DNA from: Acinetobacter rongchengensis
Lineage (GTDB): Bacteria; Pseudomonadota; Gammaproteobacteria; Pseudomonadales; Moraxellaceae
Assembly (NCBI RefSeq): GCF_003611475.1
Contig: NZ_RAXT01000018.1
Span: 1-64,000 of the forward strand
DNA length: 64,000 nucleotides
Direction: 5' to 3'
The notes beneath the pieces were generated by a model. The model worked only from the letters and a program-made list of their open reading frames with translations, did not search any database and was not told the origin of the DNA. Made by a program: the position numbers and the translations under genes. This document shows, piece after piece, positions 18,954 to 29,169 of the stretch. The first letter of the stretch is position 1. Every line of letters begins with the position of its first letter.

Positions 18954-19439
18954 TCAATCGGCCCAAGTGTGATCAGCAAGGGCATTGAGCGTTGAATGTT
19001 GCACGAGATCTAAATTTTGTAATGATTGCCCATTCACCTGAAGTGAAGGATCAAGATCTAATAAAGGAACCATTACAAAATCACGCTCTAAAATACCCAT
19101 ATGCGGTACTGTGAGTCGCTCATTTATAATGTTTTTTTCAGCATAAAGCAAAAGATCTAAATCTAAAGTTCTTTCACCCCAACGACGTAAACGTACACGA
19201 CCTGCTTCATTTTCAATACGTTGCAACGCATCCAATAAAGCTAAAGGTTCTAAATGAGTGTTCAATTGTGCAACAGCATTATAATAATGTGGTTGATCTT
19301 GTGGTCCCATTGGTGGGCTCTGATACAGTTTTGAAACCGTAACCTCGCCTAAAGCTCTGAGCTTTAGGACAGCTTCACGTAAAATCTGTTCAGAATCACC
19401 TAAATTACTACCTAAACCAATATAGGTTTTTGTCATCAT
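18954..19439 (-). CDS. folK: HPPK, folate pathway pyrophosphokinase
   Basis: 161 residues. IGLGSNLGD (residues 6-14), SPPMGPQDQPHYYNAVAQL (about 42-60) and RRWGERTLDLDLLLY (about 84-98) are the HPPK signatures, the last containing the magnesium-binding Asp pair. It transfers pyrophosphate from ATP to 6-hydroxymethyl-dihydropterin for folate synthesis. Its start overlaps the pcnB stop by 4 nt. Confidence 0.95.
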   Translation of the reverse strand: MMTKTYIGLGSNLGDSEQILREAVLKLRALGEVTVSKLYQSPPMGPQDQPHYYNAVAQLNTHLEPLALLDALQRIENEAGRVRLRRWGERTLDLDLLLYAEKNIINERLTVPHMGILERDFVMVPLLDLDPSLQVNGQSLQNLDLVQHSTLNALADHTWAD

Positions 19440-20911
19440 TGTATCGGCCCAAAAATCACTTGACTGAGATCACGCTGTACTCGTCTGCGCTTAGTAATTG
19501 GATGATCCGCATTGATTTCGCCAGTATTTACCGATGCTTTAAAGTCATTATTTCTACTGCGAGAGTCACTAGATGAAGTATGTGAGGTAGCTTTATTGCG
19601 CGTACGACGACTACGTGACTCTTGCTCTTTCACCAATGGCTCAATTTGTGTAGATATTGCTTTTTCATCTACAGCAGTTTCGGTAGCTTTACGACGACTC
19701 TTGGCACGTTGACGATTATAAAGACTGATTGCACGTTCTTTTTCATCCGCAGACATGTCTTGATAGGCTTCCCACCAAGCACCCATGCCATTGGTCGTAG
19801 TATCACCAGACTTTTCTCTGAGTAGTAAAAAGTCAAAACCTGCACGGAAACGTGCATGCCCTGAAAGCGCTTCAATTTGCTGAGGTTTTGGATTAAGCAA
19901 ACGACTTTGCATTTCCCAAACTTCACGAATAAAGGTTTCCGCAAAACGAGGAATAATGGTACGTGTCGCTTGACGTTTTAAAACATCTAAACCGGCTTGA
20001 GCACGTGCTTCTGCCGCGACCATCCCTTTTGCATGATAAACATCACAACGTGCTAAGAAATTATTCCACAGCAATACCGCATAGAAAAATGCAGGGTTAA
20101 TGGTTTTACCTATTTGAATCCGTTGATCGGTATTTTTCGCCGCACGTTCAATGAATGGTGTGATTTCAGTGTCAATGTCTGCAAATAACTGCTTCCATAC
20201 ACCAAACTCAATCAACATTGGCATCACACGATGCAAATGCCCCATGGTAAACAGCTTTTGCGACTCATCATAAAGACGATGCGGAGACACATCTCTTAAT
20301 AACTGAGTCATATCTTCAGTAAAAATTTCTAAAATTTTAGGATCGATACTGAAGTTTAATTTTGCCGCAAAACGTAAAGTACGTAACATCCGTACAGGGT
20401 CTTCTTCAAAACGTAAGCTTGGATCACCCAATAAACGTAATGTTTTATTTTTTATGTCATCAATTGCATTACAAAAATCTAAAACTTCGCCTTTACGCGG
20501 TTGGTAATACATTGCATTAATCGAGAAATCACGACGGGAAAAGTCTTCTTCTATCGTGCCCCAATTATTATCACGTAAAATCATCCCTTGAGCAGAAGTA
20601 ATTGCTTTCTTTGGGGGTGCACGGAAAGTTGCAACTTCAATTAACTCGCGCCCCGAATAAACATGAGCCAATTCAAAACGTCGCCCAATAATGCGACAAC
20701 GGCGACCAAACACTTCCTTGATTTGTGAAGGTGTTGCATTGGTTACAGCATCGAAGTCTTTAGGATTTAGACCAAGCATCAAATCACGTACACCGCCACC
20801 GACTATATATGCTTGATAGCCAGCTTTGGTGAGTGAATCAATAACATCTAAAATGGAAGAAGGTAATTGGGCGGTAGATAAACCACTCTTTGACGCACGC
20901 AAAGTTTGCAA
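19436..20911 (-). CDS. pcnB: Poly(A) polymerase I, TTG start
   Basis: 491 residues counted from a TTG at 20909-20911, which has AGGAG 10 nt upstream; no in-frame ATG precedes the conserved core. Nucleotidyltransferase motif GGGVRDLMLGLNPKDFDAVT with the catalytic Asp pair at about residues 53-55, then RRDFSINAM and GDPSLRFEEDPVRMLRTLRF. The C-terminal 100 residues are basic and repetitive (KSRRKATETA, RSRRTRNK), the usual RNA-binding tail. It adds short poly(A) tails that mark RNA for decay. First gene of the pcnB-folK-panB-panC run. Confidence 0.93.
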   Translation of the reverse strand: MQTLRASKSGLSTAQLPSSILDVIDSLTKAGYQAYIVGGGVRDLMLGLNPKDFDAVTNATPSQIKEVFGRRCRIIGRRFELAHVYSGRELIEVATFRAPPKKAITSAQGMILRDNNWGTIEEDFSRRDFSINAMYYQPRKGEVLDFCNAIDDIKNKTLRLLGDPSLRFEEDPVRMLRTLRFAAKLNFSIDPKILEIFTEDMTQLLRDVSPHRLYDESQKLFTMGHLHRVMPMLIEFGVWKQLFADIDTEITPFIERAAKNTDQRIQIGKTINPAFFYAVLLWNNFLARCDVYHAKGMVAAEARAQAGLDVLKRQATRTIIPRFAETFIREVWEMQSRLLNPKPQQIEALSGHARFRAGFDFLLLREKSGDTTTNGMGAWWEAYQDMSADEKERAISLYNRQRAKSRRKATETAVDEKAISTQIEPLVKEQESRSRRTRNKATSHTSSSDSRSRNNDFKASVNTGEINADHPITKRRRVQRDLSQVIFGPIQ

Positions 20912-21059
20912 AAGACACTGTCTCCTACGTCAGGACGTAAAAATCATAATTGTGCTAATGATATCGCTTACACAGCTAAAGGGCAATTTGATTCTCACCA
21001 ACTTATTTTGAAATTTAACATCTAACCTGAATTTTCTTTTAAATAACAAATAATAACAA

Positions 21060-21527
21060 CTACAAAGTTAGAATTGAACGATTCTTCTCAATAAACTTCA
21101 CGCCTATTCCTTTCACTTTTTGCAACTCATCAATCGACTTAAATTGACCATTTTGCTTTCGATAATCGAAAATGGCTTGAGCTTTCTTTGGACCTGCACC
21201 ATTCAGTTGCTGCAATTGCTCTATAGTTGCAGTATTAATGCTCACTTTATTTGTAGAACTAAGATTTGCAATTTGATTGACAGAAGTTTTATTTTGCAAT
21301 GCCACAGCAGGACGAGACAAATAATAATTTTCATCTTGTTTATTGGATTGTTTATTTAATTTGGCATCTTGCTCTTGTTGCTTGGCTTTCCATTTCAAAT
21401 AATTTTGATCAAATTGTTGAGCTTGCACTGTACATAGCAAACTCAACAATGAGAATAAAACAATCCAATAAAAGCGCCAATTATTTAATTTTATTGCTTT
21501 AATCATTTTTAATTCTGAAAAAACCAT
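21060..21527 (-). CDS. comEA: ComEA-like helix-hairpin-helix DNA-binding protein
   Basis: 155 residues with an N-terminal signal peptide (hydrophobic core about 19-34, ending VQA-Q), a polar Gln/Lys-rich linker, and a C-terminal ComEA domain: VSINTATIEQLQQLNGAGPKKA and IDELQKVKGIG, two helix-hairpin-helix units. In naturally competent Acinetobacter, periplasmic ComEA-type proteins bind incoming DNA and ratchet uptake. The ATG at 21527 has AGG 6 nt ahead and lies just past the mazG stop; a second ATG at 21506 would shorten the signal peptide. Probably co-transcribed with mazG. Confidence 0.8.
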   Translation of the reverse strand: MVFSELKMIKAIKLNNWRFYWIVLFSLLSLLCTVQAQQFDQNYLKWKAKQQEQDAKLNKQSNKQDENYYLSRPAVALQNKTSVNQIANLSSTNKVSINTATIEQLQQLNGAGPKKAQAIFDYRKQNGQFKSIDELQKVKGIGVKFIEKNRSILTL

Positions 21528-21534
21528 GAATAAC

Positions 21535-22299
21535 CTAGTGTTTTAATTTTTGCTTTGCTTGATCCCAAAGTTGATCCATTTCTTCTAAACTCACATCTTC
21601 TAATCGTTTATTTTTTAAATTTATTTGGTTTTCAATATAAGCAAAGCGTGATTTAAATTTATGAATAGTGCGAAGAAGCGCCATTTCACTTGAGATACCT
21701 AGTTTACGCCCAACATTGATTAATGAAAATAAACAATCACCAAATTCTTCAGTGATTTCATCGGATTTTTGCAACTGAATTGCTTCTTCAAATTCAGCCA
21801 ACTCTTCTTTGACTTTATCATAGGCTTGCGCAACATCTGGGAAGTCGAAACCAACCTTCGCCACATTTTTTTGAATATCCTCTGCTTGAGTTAAAGCAGG
21901 ACCATGTTTTACTTCATCTAAGCGAGATAGAGATTTACCCTGTTTTTCTTGTTGTTTAATCTCTTTCCACAATGAAGATACTTGTTCAGGACTTAAATTC
22001 TCAAATTGATCTTTTTGGAAAACATGCGGATGACGACGAATTAATTTCTGACAAATCGCTTCAACAACATCGGAAAAATCAAAAGTACCTTGTTCACTAT
22101 ACATTTGCGATTGAAACACCACCTGCAACAACAAATCCCCCAACTCATTTTTCACTTCATTCACATCGCCAGAACGAACAGCCTCTTCGACCTCATACGC
22201 TTCTTCAATCGCGTATTGCGTTAAACTTTCAGGTGTTTGCTCACGATCCCAAGGGCATTCTGCACGCAGTTGTTTCATGATCGCCAGTAGCTGTTCCAT
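21535..22299 (-). CDS. mazG: Nucleoside triphosphate pyrophosphohydrolase MazG
   Basis: Start at the ATG at 22299 with AAGGAT 5 nt upstream, giving 254 residues; the longer open frame runs into the divergent SDR start. Two MazG domains are visible: residues about 5-115 (CPWDREQTPESL, EEAYEVEEA, ELGDLLLQVVF) and 130-250 (ELAEFEEAIQ, EEFGDCLFSLINVGRKLG), each with EExxE..ExxD metal-binding helices. It hydrolyses NTPs and dNTPs to monophosphates and can lower ppGpp-related stress signalling. relA is close by but separated by the opposing SDR gene. Confidence 0.92.
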   Translation of the reverse strand: MEQLLAIMKQLRAECPWDREQTPESLTQYAIEEAYEVEEAVRSGDVNEVKNELGDLLLQVVFQSQMYSEQGTFDFSDVVEAICQKLIRRHPHVFQKDQFENLSPEQVSSLWKEIKQQEKQGKSLSRLDEVKHGPALTQAEDIQKNVAKVGFDFPDVAQAYDKVKEELAEFEEAIQLQKSDEITEEFGDCLFSLINVGRKLGISSEMALLRTIHKFKSRFAYIENQINLKNKRLEDVSLEEMDQLWDQAKQKLKH

Positions 22300-22403
22300 T
22301 TTTATATCCTTAAAGATCAATAACAAATGACTTATCGGCCCTTGTTCCCATGCATATTTTATGTTCAACTCGCTACATGCAAAAACAAGAAAAGGGAAAT
22401 TCA

Positions 22404-23180
22404 ATGCGTCAAAGTATCTTCATTAGTGGTGCTGCACAAGGGATAGGTGCCGCAATTGCACGCCTATTCTACCAACAAGGTTATAAAGTTGGTATTTATG
22501 ATATTAATGTCGATCAAGCTCAAATTTTAGCAGACCAATTAGGTCCTCACGCTAAAGCTGGAAAGTTAGATGTCAGTCAATACGATCAATGGCAAGTGGC
22601 TTTAGGCGAATTTGTCGAATGGGCAGGAGAACTCAATATTTTGGTTAATAATGCAGGGATTCTCTATTCAGGTGATTTTGAGAAAACAGATATTGCCGCA
22701 CACCACCGAACCATCAATATTAATGTCAATGGTGTTTTGAATGGTTGTCATGCAGCTCTTCCTTATCTGAAAAAAGCAGCGTTTGCACGTGTGATTAATC
22801 TATCTTCTGCCTCAGCTATTTATGGACAAGCAGATTTAGTCTCATATTCAGCCAGTAAATTTGCAGTCCGAGGTATTACCGAAGGCTTGGATACCGAATG
22901 GCAAAAATACGGGATCCGTGTATTGGATGTCATGCCACTGTTTGTACAAACCAGTATGGTCAAAGACATGGATGCGGGAAGTATAAAAAACATTGGTGTT
23001 GATTTAACTCCACAAGATGTGGCTCATCAAATTTTCGCTTTAGCTAAAGCCAAAGGGACGATTCTGACGGCAACACATACTCCTGTAGGCATAAAAACTA
23101 AAGTCATGTACCAACTTTCCAGTATAAGCCCTCAATTTCTCAATCGTTTGAGTAATTTGGTGCTGACCCGAAAGTCATAA
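22404..23180 (+). CDS. Short-chain dehydrogenase/reductase
   Basis: 258 residues from the ATG at 22404 (AGGG 7 nt upstream). Rossmann motif ISGAAQGIGAAIA near residue 7-19, NNAGIL near 83, catalytic Ser in LSSASAIYG near 133 and the YSASK Tyr-x3-Lys near 149-153. Asp in YDIN after beta-2 suggests NAD(H) preference. Substrate unknown. It points the opposite way to its neighbours and ends at a strong terminator. Confidence 0.85.
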   Translation: MRQSIFISGAAQGIGAAIARLFYQQGYKVGIYDINVDQAQILADQLGPHAKAGKLDVSQYDQWQVALGEFVEWAGELNILVNNAGILYSGDFEKTDIAAHHRTININVNGVLNGCHAALPYLKKAAFARVINLSSASAIYGQADLVSYSASKFAVRGITEGLDTEWQKYGIRVLDVMPLFVQTSMVKDMDAGSIKNIGVDLTPQDVAHQIFALAKAKGTILTATHTPVGIKTKVMYQLSSISPQFLNRLSNLVLTRKS

Positions 23181-23260
23181 GGCGATCTCAATTCAATATT
23201 CTAATGAATCCAAAAATATTCAAAACGAATACTTTACAAAAATAACGTAGCGCCATTTAG

Positions 23261-23295
23261 GCAATAAAAAACCTGCTTAGCAGGTTTTTTATTGC
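23261..23295. terminator. Bidirectional terminator between SDR and relA
   Basis: Long stem built on AATAAAAAACCTG / CAGGTTTTTTATT with a CTTAG loop. It stops both the SDR (+) and the cysM-rlmD-relA run (-). Confidence 0.88.
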
Positions 23296-23300
23296 AACAC

Positions 23301-25607
23301 TTAGTTCCCTTGCACTAAGCGTCGTGCACTAATAATGCCAGGTTGTTGTTCTAATCTTGCCAGTAAACGAGAAAGTTGAGCTAAACCTTTCACTTCAATC
23401 AACAATTTCATATTGGCAATACCATCTGCTTCAGAAATCGTATTTACTTGACGAATATTAATTTGATCAGAGAAAATCACTTGGGTTAAATCTTTTAACA
23501 GACCACGGCGATCATAAGCTTCAACAACAATTTGTACACTTTGACCACGGGTTGGCTGCATTTCCCAATCTGCTTCTACAGCACGATCGGGCTCCAATTT
23601 GATCATACGCAGATAATCAGGACATGCAACTTTATGAATACTCACACCACGATTGAGTGTGATATACCCTGCGATTGATTCACCGTGTACAGGCTGACAA
23701 CACTGCGCAATATGTAACTCAACGTTATCTAAACCATCAATCAAAATACCATGCGCAGATAGCGTATGACTTGCACGAGGATTCAACGTCGGCTTTAACA
23801 CCAACTCAGGTTCATCCTGATCCAAATGCATATGGCGATTGACTTGATTAATCAGGGCATGAAGACTGATATCACCGCTGACCAATGAAACAAGAATATC
23901 GTCGCCCGATTTAACATTGAAATGATTGCAATAATCACTCAAATCAATACTTTTTGGATGAATCGCTAAGCGAGAAAGTTCTTTGTTGAGAATTTCACGC
24001 CCAACTTCTAAATTCTTACTACGATCTTGCTGTCTAAACCAATGACGTAACTTGTCACGAGCACGAGAGGTTTTGATATACCCCAAAGAGTTCACTAACC
24101 AGTCACGGTTTGGTTCACGATCTTTTTTGGTTAAAATCTCAACTTGTTCACCTGTTTTCAAGGTGTAAGTTAATGGTACATAGCGTTGATTGACACGTGC
24201 TGCATAGCATTTATTGCCGACTTCAGTATGCACATGATAAGCAAAATCAAGCACTGTAGAGCCACGTGGTAATTCTTTAATATCACCATCACGACTAAAT
24301 ACATAAATTTTCTCAAACCCTTCAAAATCTTGAATCTGCTCAAAATTTTCAGGTTCATCGTCATTGGCATGTGCACTGGTTTCAGTCCGCTCTTGATAAT
24401 GCTCAAGTACAGCACGTAAAGAGTGCAAACGATGGTTAAATGAGTAATCTGTGGTTTTAGAACCTTCTTTATAGTTGAAGTGTGAACACACGCCCAACTC
24501 TGCTTCATTGTGCATCTCTTTGGTACGAATTTGAATTTCCAAAGATTTGTTTTCAGCAATCACCGCAGTATGTAAAGAACGGTATCCATTGGCTTTCGGG
24601 TTGGTGATATAATCATCAAACTGATGCGGAATATGTCGCCAAATTTGATGTACGATCCCAAGAGCGTGATAACACTCAGAAACAGACTTCACCAATACAC
24701 GCAGTGCGCGTATATCATAAAGCTGATCAAAACTCAGACTCTTACTCTTCATTTTGCGGTAGATCGAATAAATATGTTTTACCCGACCTGAAATTTCAGC
24801 TTCGATATCATGTTCAGCCAATTCATGCTTCAAACGATCCACAACGAATTGAATATATTGCTCACGCTCTAAACGCTTTTCATTCAGTAACGAGGCAATT
24901 TCTTTATAGCGTTCAGGTGCCAAGTAACGGAAAGCAAGATCTTCAAGCTCCCATTTTAATTGGGCAATCCCTAGACGATGTGCCAAAGGTGAATAAATAG
25001 TTAAAATTTCACGTGCCACACGCTCCTGACGCTCTCTTGGAGAATGCGCCAATTCACGTAACGCAAAGGTACGCTCAGCCAATTTAATCAGTACAACACG
25101 AACATCTTCTGTGACAGAAATCAGCATCTTATAGATACCTGTCAAATGTTCACGTTGATTATTATTAAAATGATCTTCTAAACGTTTATTTTTTTCAATC
25201 AATTCAGAAAGTTTACCCATCGCCAGAGTACCTTTGACGAGGTTATATACTTGCTCACCGAACCGTTGTTGAATTTCATCTAAAGTGGTTAAGCCTTCAC
25301 GCACACTACGATAAAGCACTGCTGCTGCCAGCGTATCTTCATCGACATGCAAATGTGCCAAAATATCCGCCATACCAATACCTGTTGAAAAAGTATTGGT
25401 ACGATGATTGACTGTGGTCGCTAATTCTTTTTGTAATACTAATTGAGCAACTTCTTCTAACTGTATTAATTTAGCACCGTCTAAAATTCCACGCACACGA
25501 TCTAGCCATGTCGCCAAAGCTTGTTGCGCTTTATCGGCATGCTCTACAGTCGCTTCGTCAGATAACTCATTGAGTTGATCTGGAAGCTGTTCACGAACTG
25601 TGACCAT
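23301..25607 (-). CDS. relA: GTP pyrophosphokinase RelA
   Basis: 768 residues. The N-terminal HD hydrolase region is present but degenerate: the HD..ED motif of SpoT is replaced by AAVLYRSVREG, as in E. coli RelA. The synthetase domain is intact (VKHIYSIYRKMKSK, YDIRALRVLV, NPKANGYRSLHT), followed by TGS (RDGDIKELPRGSTVLDFAYHVH) and the C-terminal ACT domain. RelA binds stalled ribosomes with uncharged tRNA and makes (p)ppGpp. rlmD lies 27 nt upstream, the same pairing as in E. coli and Pseudomonas, which supports RelA over SpoT. Confidence 0.93.
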   Translation of the reverse strand: MVTVREQLPDQLNELSDEATVEHADKAQQALATWLDRVRGILDGAKLIQLEEVAQLVLQKELATTVNHRTNTFSTGIGMADILAHLHVDEDTLAAAVLYRSVREGLTTLDEIQQRFGEQVYNLVKGTLAMGKLSELIEKNKRLEDHFNNNQREHLTGIYKMLISVTEDVRVVLIKLAERTFALRELAHSPRERQERVAREILTIYSPLAHRLGIAQLKWELEDLAFRYLAPERYKEIASLLNEKRLEREQYIQFVVDRLKHELAEHDIEAEISGRVKHIYSIYRKMKSKSLSFDQLYDIRALRVLVKSVSECYHALGIVHQIWRHIPHQFDDYITNPKANGYRSLHTAVIAENKSLEIQIRTKEMHNEAELGVCSHFNYKEGSKTTDYSFNHRLHSLRAVLEHYQERTETSAHANDDEPENFEQIQDFEGFEKIYVFSRDGDIKELPRGSTVLDFAYHVHTEVGNKCYAARVNQRYVPLTYTLKTGEQVEILTKKDREPNRDWLVNSLGYIKTSRARDKLRHWFRQQDRSKNLEVGREILNKELSRLAIHPKSIDLSDYCNHFNVKSGDDILVSLVSGDISLHALINQVNRHMHLDQDEPELVLKPTLNPRASHTLSAHGILIDGLDNVELHIAQCCQPVHGESIAGYITLNRGVSIHKVACPDYLRMIKLEPDRAVEADWEMQPTRGQSVQIVVEAYDRRGLLKDLTQVIFSDQINIRQVNTISEADGIANMKLLIEVKGLAQLSRLLARLEQQPGIISARRLVQGN

Positions 25608-25634
25608 ACCCTTCTCCTCTAACTCTATACTTCA

Positions 25635-27029
25635 TTATAAATCGTTTATCTCTAATTTCTTTTCAAACAGTGCGATGGATTCAACATGCCCCGTATGGGT
25701 AAACATATCCATGACACCTGCTTTTTTTAACTGATACCCATGTTGTACCAAAATTCCAGCATCTCTCGCTAGGGTTGCTGGATTACATGACACATAAACG
25801 ATTCTTTTTGCACCAAACTTTGGAACATAATGCATAACTTGCTCAGCACCTGCTCTCGGAGGATCAATCAATAATGCATCAAATCCTTGATTTGCCCAAG
25901 AATAATGTGAAAAGTCTTTTGTTAAATCTTGTGAATAAAATTTAACATTGGTTAAACGATTGTTCAGTGCATTTTGTGTACCGCGCTTAACCATTTCTTC
26001 ACTCCCTTCAACCGCAACCACCTTCCCTGTCGCGCCTACTTGTGTTGCAAGCGGAAGTGAAAAATTCCCCAATCCACAAAATAGATCCAAAACAGTTTCG
26101 CCTTGTTGCAATTCAAGCAAATCACATGCCAGTTTAACCATTTGCTGATTGACTGTTGGATTGACTTGGGTGAAATCTGTAGGATTAAACTCAAATTCAA
26201 CATCAAAATCATTTAAACGATAATGTAAATGCATTGCTGCTTGAGCATCGTCTACTCGATGTAAACTGTCTACACCAAACGGCTGTAAATACAACTGCCA
26301 CTGTTTCTGTAACGCATATTCGCGCAATAGGTTGACATCATGCGCTTTTAATTTTTCAGTATGACGAACTAAAAGAGAAATTTCTTGATCACCTTTGGCT
26401 AATTCTATATGACCAATCGCATGTTTGCCTTTTAGACTTTCGAGTAATACTTTTAACTCAGGTAAAGCCTGATTCAAGGCTTGAGCCAAAATATTGCAAC
26501 TTTGGATTTCGGTTAAATGATTGCTCTGCGCTTCTCGAAAACCCATGAGCAACTTATTTTGCTTCGGCAAATAACGCACACCAATCCGTGCTTTGTGACG
26601 GTAATCCGTTTGCTGTGAACGAATTGGTTCAAGCCATTGTAGCGGCGCTAAACCCGCAAAATGACTCAAATGCGATTTTAAAACCTCTTGTTTTAAACGG
26701 ATCTGCTCATCTGGGTGAATATGCTGCATATTGCAGCCACCACATATTCCAAAATGAGGACAGAATGGTTCTATTCGATTCGGATTTGGGTCGCTGATTA
26801 ACGCAATACTGTCCGCTTCTTCAAGCTTTGAAACTTGACGAGTAATCTGTGCTTTAACAGTTTCACCCGGTAAAGCATAACGAATAAAAACTTTCTTTCC
26901 GTTTTTATCAGTCGGGTGATCTGTATCCGTTCCATAGTGTGCAATCCCTCGCCCTTCGTGTGACAATCTCTCAACTTTAAAAATATACTGTGGAAGCTGA
27001 GATGGACGAGTTTTAGCTCTATGTTTCAA
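25635..27029 (-). CDS. rlmD: 23S rRNA m5U1939 methyltransferase RlmD
   Basis: 464 residues. An N-terminal TRAM domain ([17 protein letters not shown]) and a 4Fe-4S cluster motif [14 protein letters not shown] (Cys-x5-Cys-x2-Cys) precede the methyltransferase core: GQ(G)[18 protein letters not shown] for SAM, IDPPRAG, and the catalytic Cys in [13 protein letters not shown]. Together these separate RlmD from TrmA, which has no Fe-S cluster. It methylates U1939 of 23S rRNA. Located between a DEDD exonuclease gene (8 nt away) and relA (27 nt away), in one apparent operon. Confidence 0.95.
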   Translation of the reverse strand: MKHRAKTRPSQLPQYIFKVERLSHEGRGIAHYGTDTDHPTDKNGKKVFIRYALPGETVKAQITRQVSKLEEADSIALISDPNPNRIEPFCPHFGICGGCNMQHIHPDEQIRLKQEVLKSHLSHFAGLAPLQWLEPIRSQQTDYRHKARIGVRYLPKQNKLLMGFREAQSNHLTEIQSCNILAQALNQALPELKVLLESLKGKHAIGHIELAKGDQEISLLVRHTEKLKAHDVNLLREYALQKQWQLYLQPFGVDSLHRVDDAQAAMHLHYRLNDFDVEFEFNPTDFTQVNPTVNQQMVKLACDLLELQQGETVLDLFCGLGNFSLPLATQVGATGKVVAVEGSEEMVKRGTQNALNNRLTNVKFYSQDLTKDFSHYSWANQGFDALLIDPPRAGAEQVMHYVPKFGAKRIVYVSCNPATLARDAGILVQHGYQLKKAGVMDMFTHTGHVESIALFEKKLEINDL

Positions 27030-27037
27030 AGGAATAC

Positions 27038-27859
27038 CTAATTGGGAATAGAAGAAAAATCTGAAGCAGTAAAATCCGTTCGTTGTGAAGTTTCACGCCA
27101 AACATTCAAGAACTCTTGCTGCTGCGGTTGACCCTGTAAATAATGAATAGTCGCCTGAATCCAAAGACGGTGATCATTCAAAGAAATCTGCCCTTTGAGC
27201 AAAGACCATCTTAAATAAATCAACCAAGTATTCAAAACATCACCTTCGCAATAACTGGTCAATGCCAACCATTGCTGCGTTTTCACATATTCGGGAACAA
27301 AATAACCTGAAATACCACGCTTACCAGGATAACCCAGTAAATGAGCAGCATCATCCAACTTCTGAAAATGTCGTCCATTGAACATTGCCATCACATCCAT
27401 CAAATCAACATGACGTGTGTGGTAACGATTCTGATAGTTATTATACCTTTTTTGCGAATCAATCTCACCCTGATCAAATAAACTTGGTGCAGAAAGTCCA
27501 TGATACATCGCACGGAATAAAATCACAGGAATATCAAATTGTGAACCATTCCAACTCACTAAGGTTGGATGACGCTTATCAAAAATAGATAAAAACTTTT
27601 GTAGAATTTCAGCTTCTGAATAATGCTCACGACTAAATGAAAACAGTTTGATTGAACCATTTTCATCGAGCCATAAGCCTGAAATGCATACAATTTCATG
27701 CAAGGCCAAGCGTTGAAAATCCATACCTGACTCTTGACGACGCAATTTTGCTAAAGCTTGTGCTAAATCATCTTCAGGTAAATCTAAACCATATAAATGC
27801 GCCCCTGATTTAAGATCAGTCAGGGTTTCAATATCGAACACTAAAACAGGAAGGCGCAT
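27038..27859 (-). CDS. PolB-like 3'-5' exonuclease (DEDD)
   Basis: 273 residues. DEDD exonuclease signature: FDIETL (residues 8-13) supplies the first Asp and Glu, [11 protein letters not shown] near 104 supplies the second Asp, and [16 protein letters not shown] near 204 supplies the last. The family resembles the proofreading domain of DNA polymerase B but stands alone. It probably trims single-stranded DNA or RNA ends; the true substrate is unknown. It lies in the cysM-rlmD-relA run, 8 nt before rlmD. Confidence 0.8.
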   Translation of the reverse strand: MRLPVLVFDIETLTDLKSGAHLYGLDLPEDDLAQALAKLRRQESGMDFQRLALHEIVCISGLWLDENGSIKLFSFSREHYSEAEILQKFLSIFDKRHPTLVSWNGSQFDIPVILFRAMYHGLSAPSLFDQGEIDSQKRYNNYQNRYHTRHVDLMDVMAMFNGRHFQKLDDAAHLLGYPGKRGISGYFVPEYVKTQQWLALTSYCEGDVLNTWLIYLRWSLLKGQISLNDHRLWIQATIHYLQGQPQQQEFLNVWRETSQRTDFTASDFSSIPN

Positions 27860-27933
27860 AAATAAATTTACTCTAAGGCTAAAAAAGAAGCCGATTATTC
27901 ATCATCGTTATAGATGATTTATTATGAAATCAG

Positions 27934-28857
27934 TTATGAATCAGCATCATCTACAGAAAACAATCCTGTTGATAAATAACGATCACCACGGTCGCAGACA
28001 ATGCAGACAATCACAGCATCTGGATTTTCCTCAGCCAGCTTAACCGATGCCCACACCGCACCACCTGAGGATGTTCCTGCACTAATGCCTTCTTGGCGTG
28101 CTAAACGGCGTGCCGTTTTTTCAGCTTCGATTTGAGGAATATCCATAATACGATCAACACGTTTAGGATCAAAAATGGTCGGTAAATATTCTTGAGGCCA
28201 ACGACGGATTCCCGCAATATTTGAACCTTCAGAAGGTTGCAAACCTACAATCTGAATCTCAGAATTTTGTTCTTTTAAATATTTAGAAATCCCCATGATC
28301 GTGCCCGTTGTGCCCATAGAACTCACGAAATGGGTAATTTTCCCCGCTGTTTGCTGCCAAATTTCAGGGCCTGTAGTGAGATAATGCGCTTCAACATTGT
28401 CAGGATTACCAAACTGATTTAACACCAAACCTTGACCTTCAGCCTGCATTTGTAAAGCCATATCACGAGCAGCTTCCATATTGGGTGCTTCGATCAATTC
28501 AGCACCATAAGCACGCATTGCATCTTTACGTTCTTGACTGGAATTCCCCGGCATGATCAGCTTCATTTTATAGCCACGCATTGCAGCAACCATTGCCAGT
28601 GCAATTCCTGTATTTCCACTGGTCGCTTCAATCAAAGTATCGCCCGGTTTAATCTGACCACGCTGTTCAGCCTTCATAATCATATTATATGCAGGACGGT
28701 CTTTTACAGAACCCGCAGGGTTGTTCCCTTCTAGTTTTGCCAATACTGTTGCTTGAGTATGACTTGCCAAACGCTGTAGACGCACCAAAGGAGTTTTCCC
28801 GACATAGTGGTCTAATAAAAATTCATTGGCTAAGAAATCAGATTGTGTATTACTCAT
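27934..28857 (-). CDS. cysM: Cysteine synthase B
   Basis: The start at 28857 is chosen by AGGTG 6 nt upstream; 307 residues. PLP Lys is K52 in GSVKDRPAYN, with EATSGNTGIALA near 80 and GTTGTIMG near 175 for substrate and phosphate binding, and SAGTSSGGAVWAS near 256. The RRWPQEYLP segment near 225 is typical of CysM rather than CysK. It makes cysteine from O-acetylserine and sulfide or thiosulfate. It lies divergent to gacS, as in Pseudomonas. Confidence 0.93.
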   Translation of the reverse strand: MSNTQSDFLANEFLLDHYVGKTPLVRLQRLASHTQATVLAKLEGNNPAGSVKDRPAYNMIMKAEQRGQIKPGDTLIEATSGNTGIALAMVAAMRGYKMKLIMPGNSSQERKDAMRAYGAELIEAPNMEAARDMALQMQAEGQGLVLNQFGNPDNVEAHYLTTGPEIWQQTAGKITHFVSSMGTTGTIMGISKYLKEQNSEIQIVGLQPSEGSNIAGIRRWPQEYLPTIFDPKRVDRIMDIPQIEAEKTARRLARQEGISAGTSSGGAVWASVKLAEENPDAVIVCIVCDRGDRYLSTGLFSVDDADS

Positions 28858-29169
28858 GAATTGCACCTATATTGAGGTGGACGTATTGTATGAAAAAAAG
28901 TGTATAACTGCACATCTTTCAAGGTCATTTTAAGAACAATGCTCAAAACAACTCGATCAAGGAAAGTTAAACCCAAATAACAAAATAACGTTTAATTCAA
29001 TAAAATTAAATAGATAACACCAAGATCCCACAACTTAGCATTAGAAGTGATAACCTTATCTTTAAATAAGCATAACTATTCTCGATTCAAAAGCTTTTTA
29101 ATCATATTGTCATGCAGGATGAATAAAGCATGTTAATATTCTTTACATGGGCAATAAGTAGCTGGATCC
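28858..29169. other. Intergenic region between cysM and gacS
   Basis: About 310 AT-rich bases with promoters for the divergent cysM and gacS genes. No coding frame, RNA fold or repeat recognised. A possible -35 TTGTCA near 29108 precedes gacS, but its spacing to a -10 is poor. Confidence 0.4.

Noticed and set aside
23301..25607. SpoT rather than RelA
   Set aside because: The HD hydrolase residues are lost and rlmD lies next to it, as for relA. No rpoZ or spoT-type neighbours are present.
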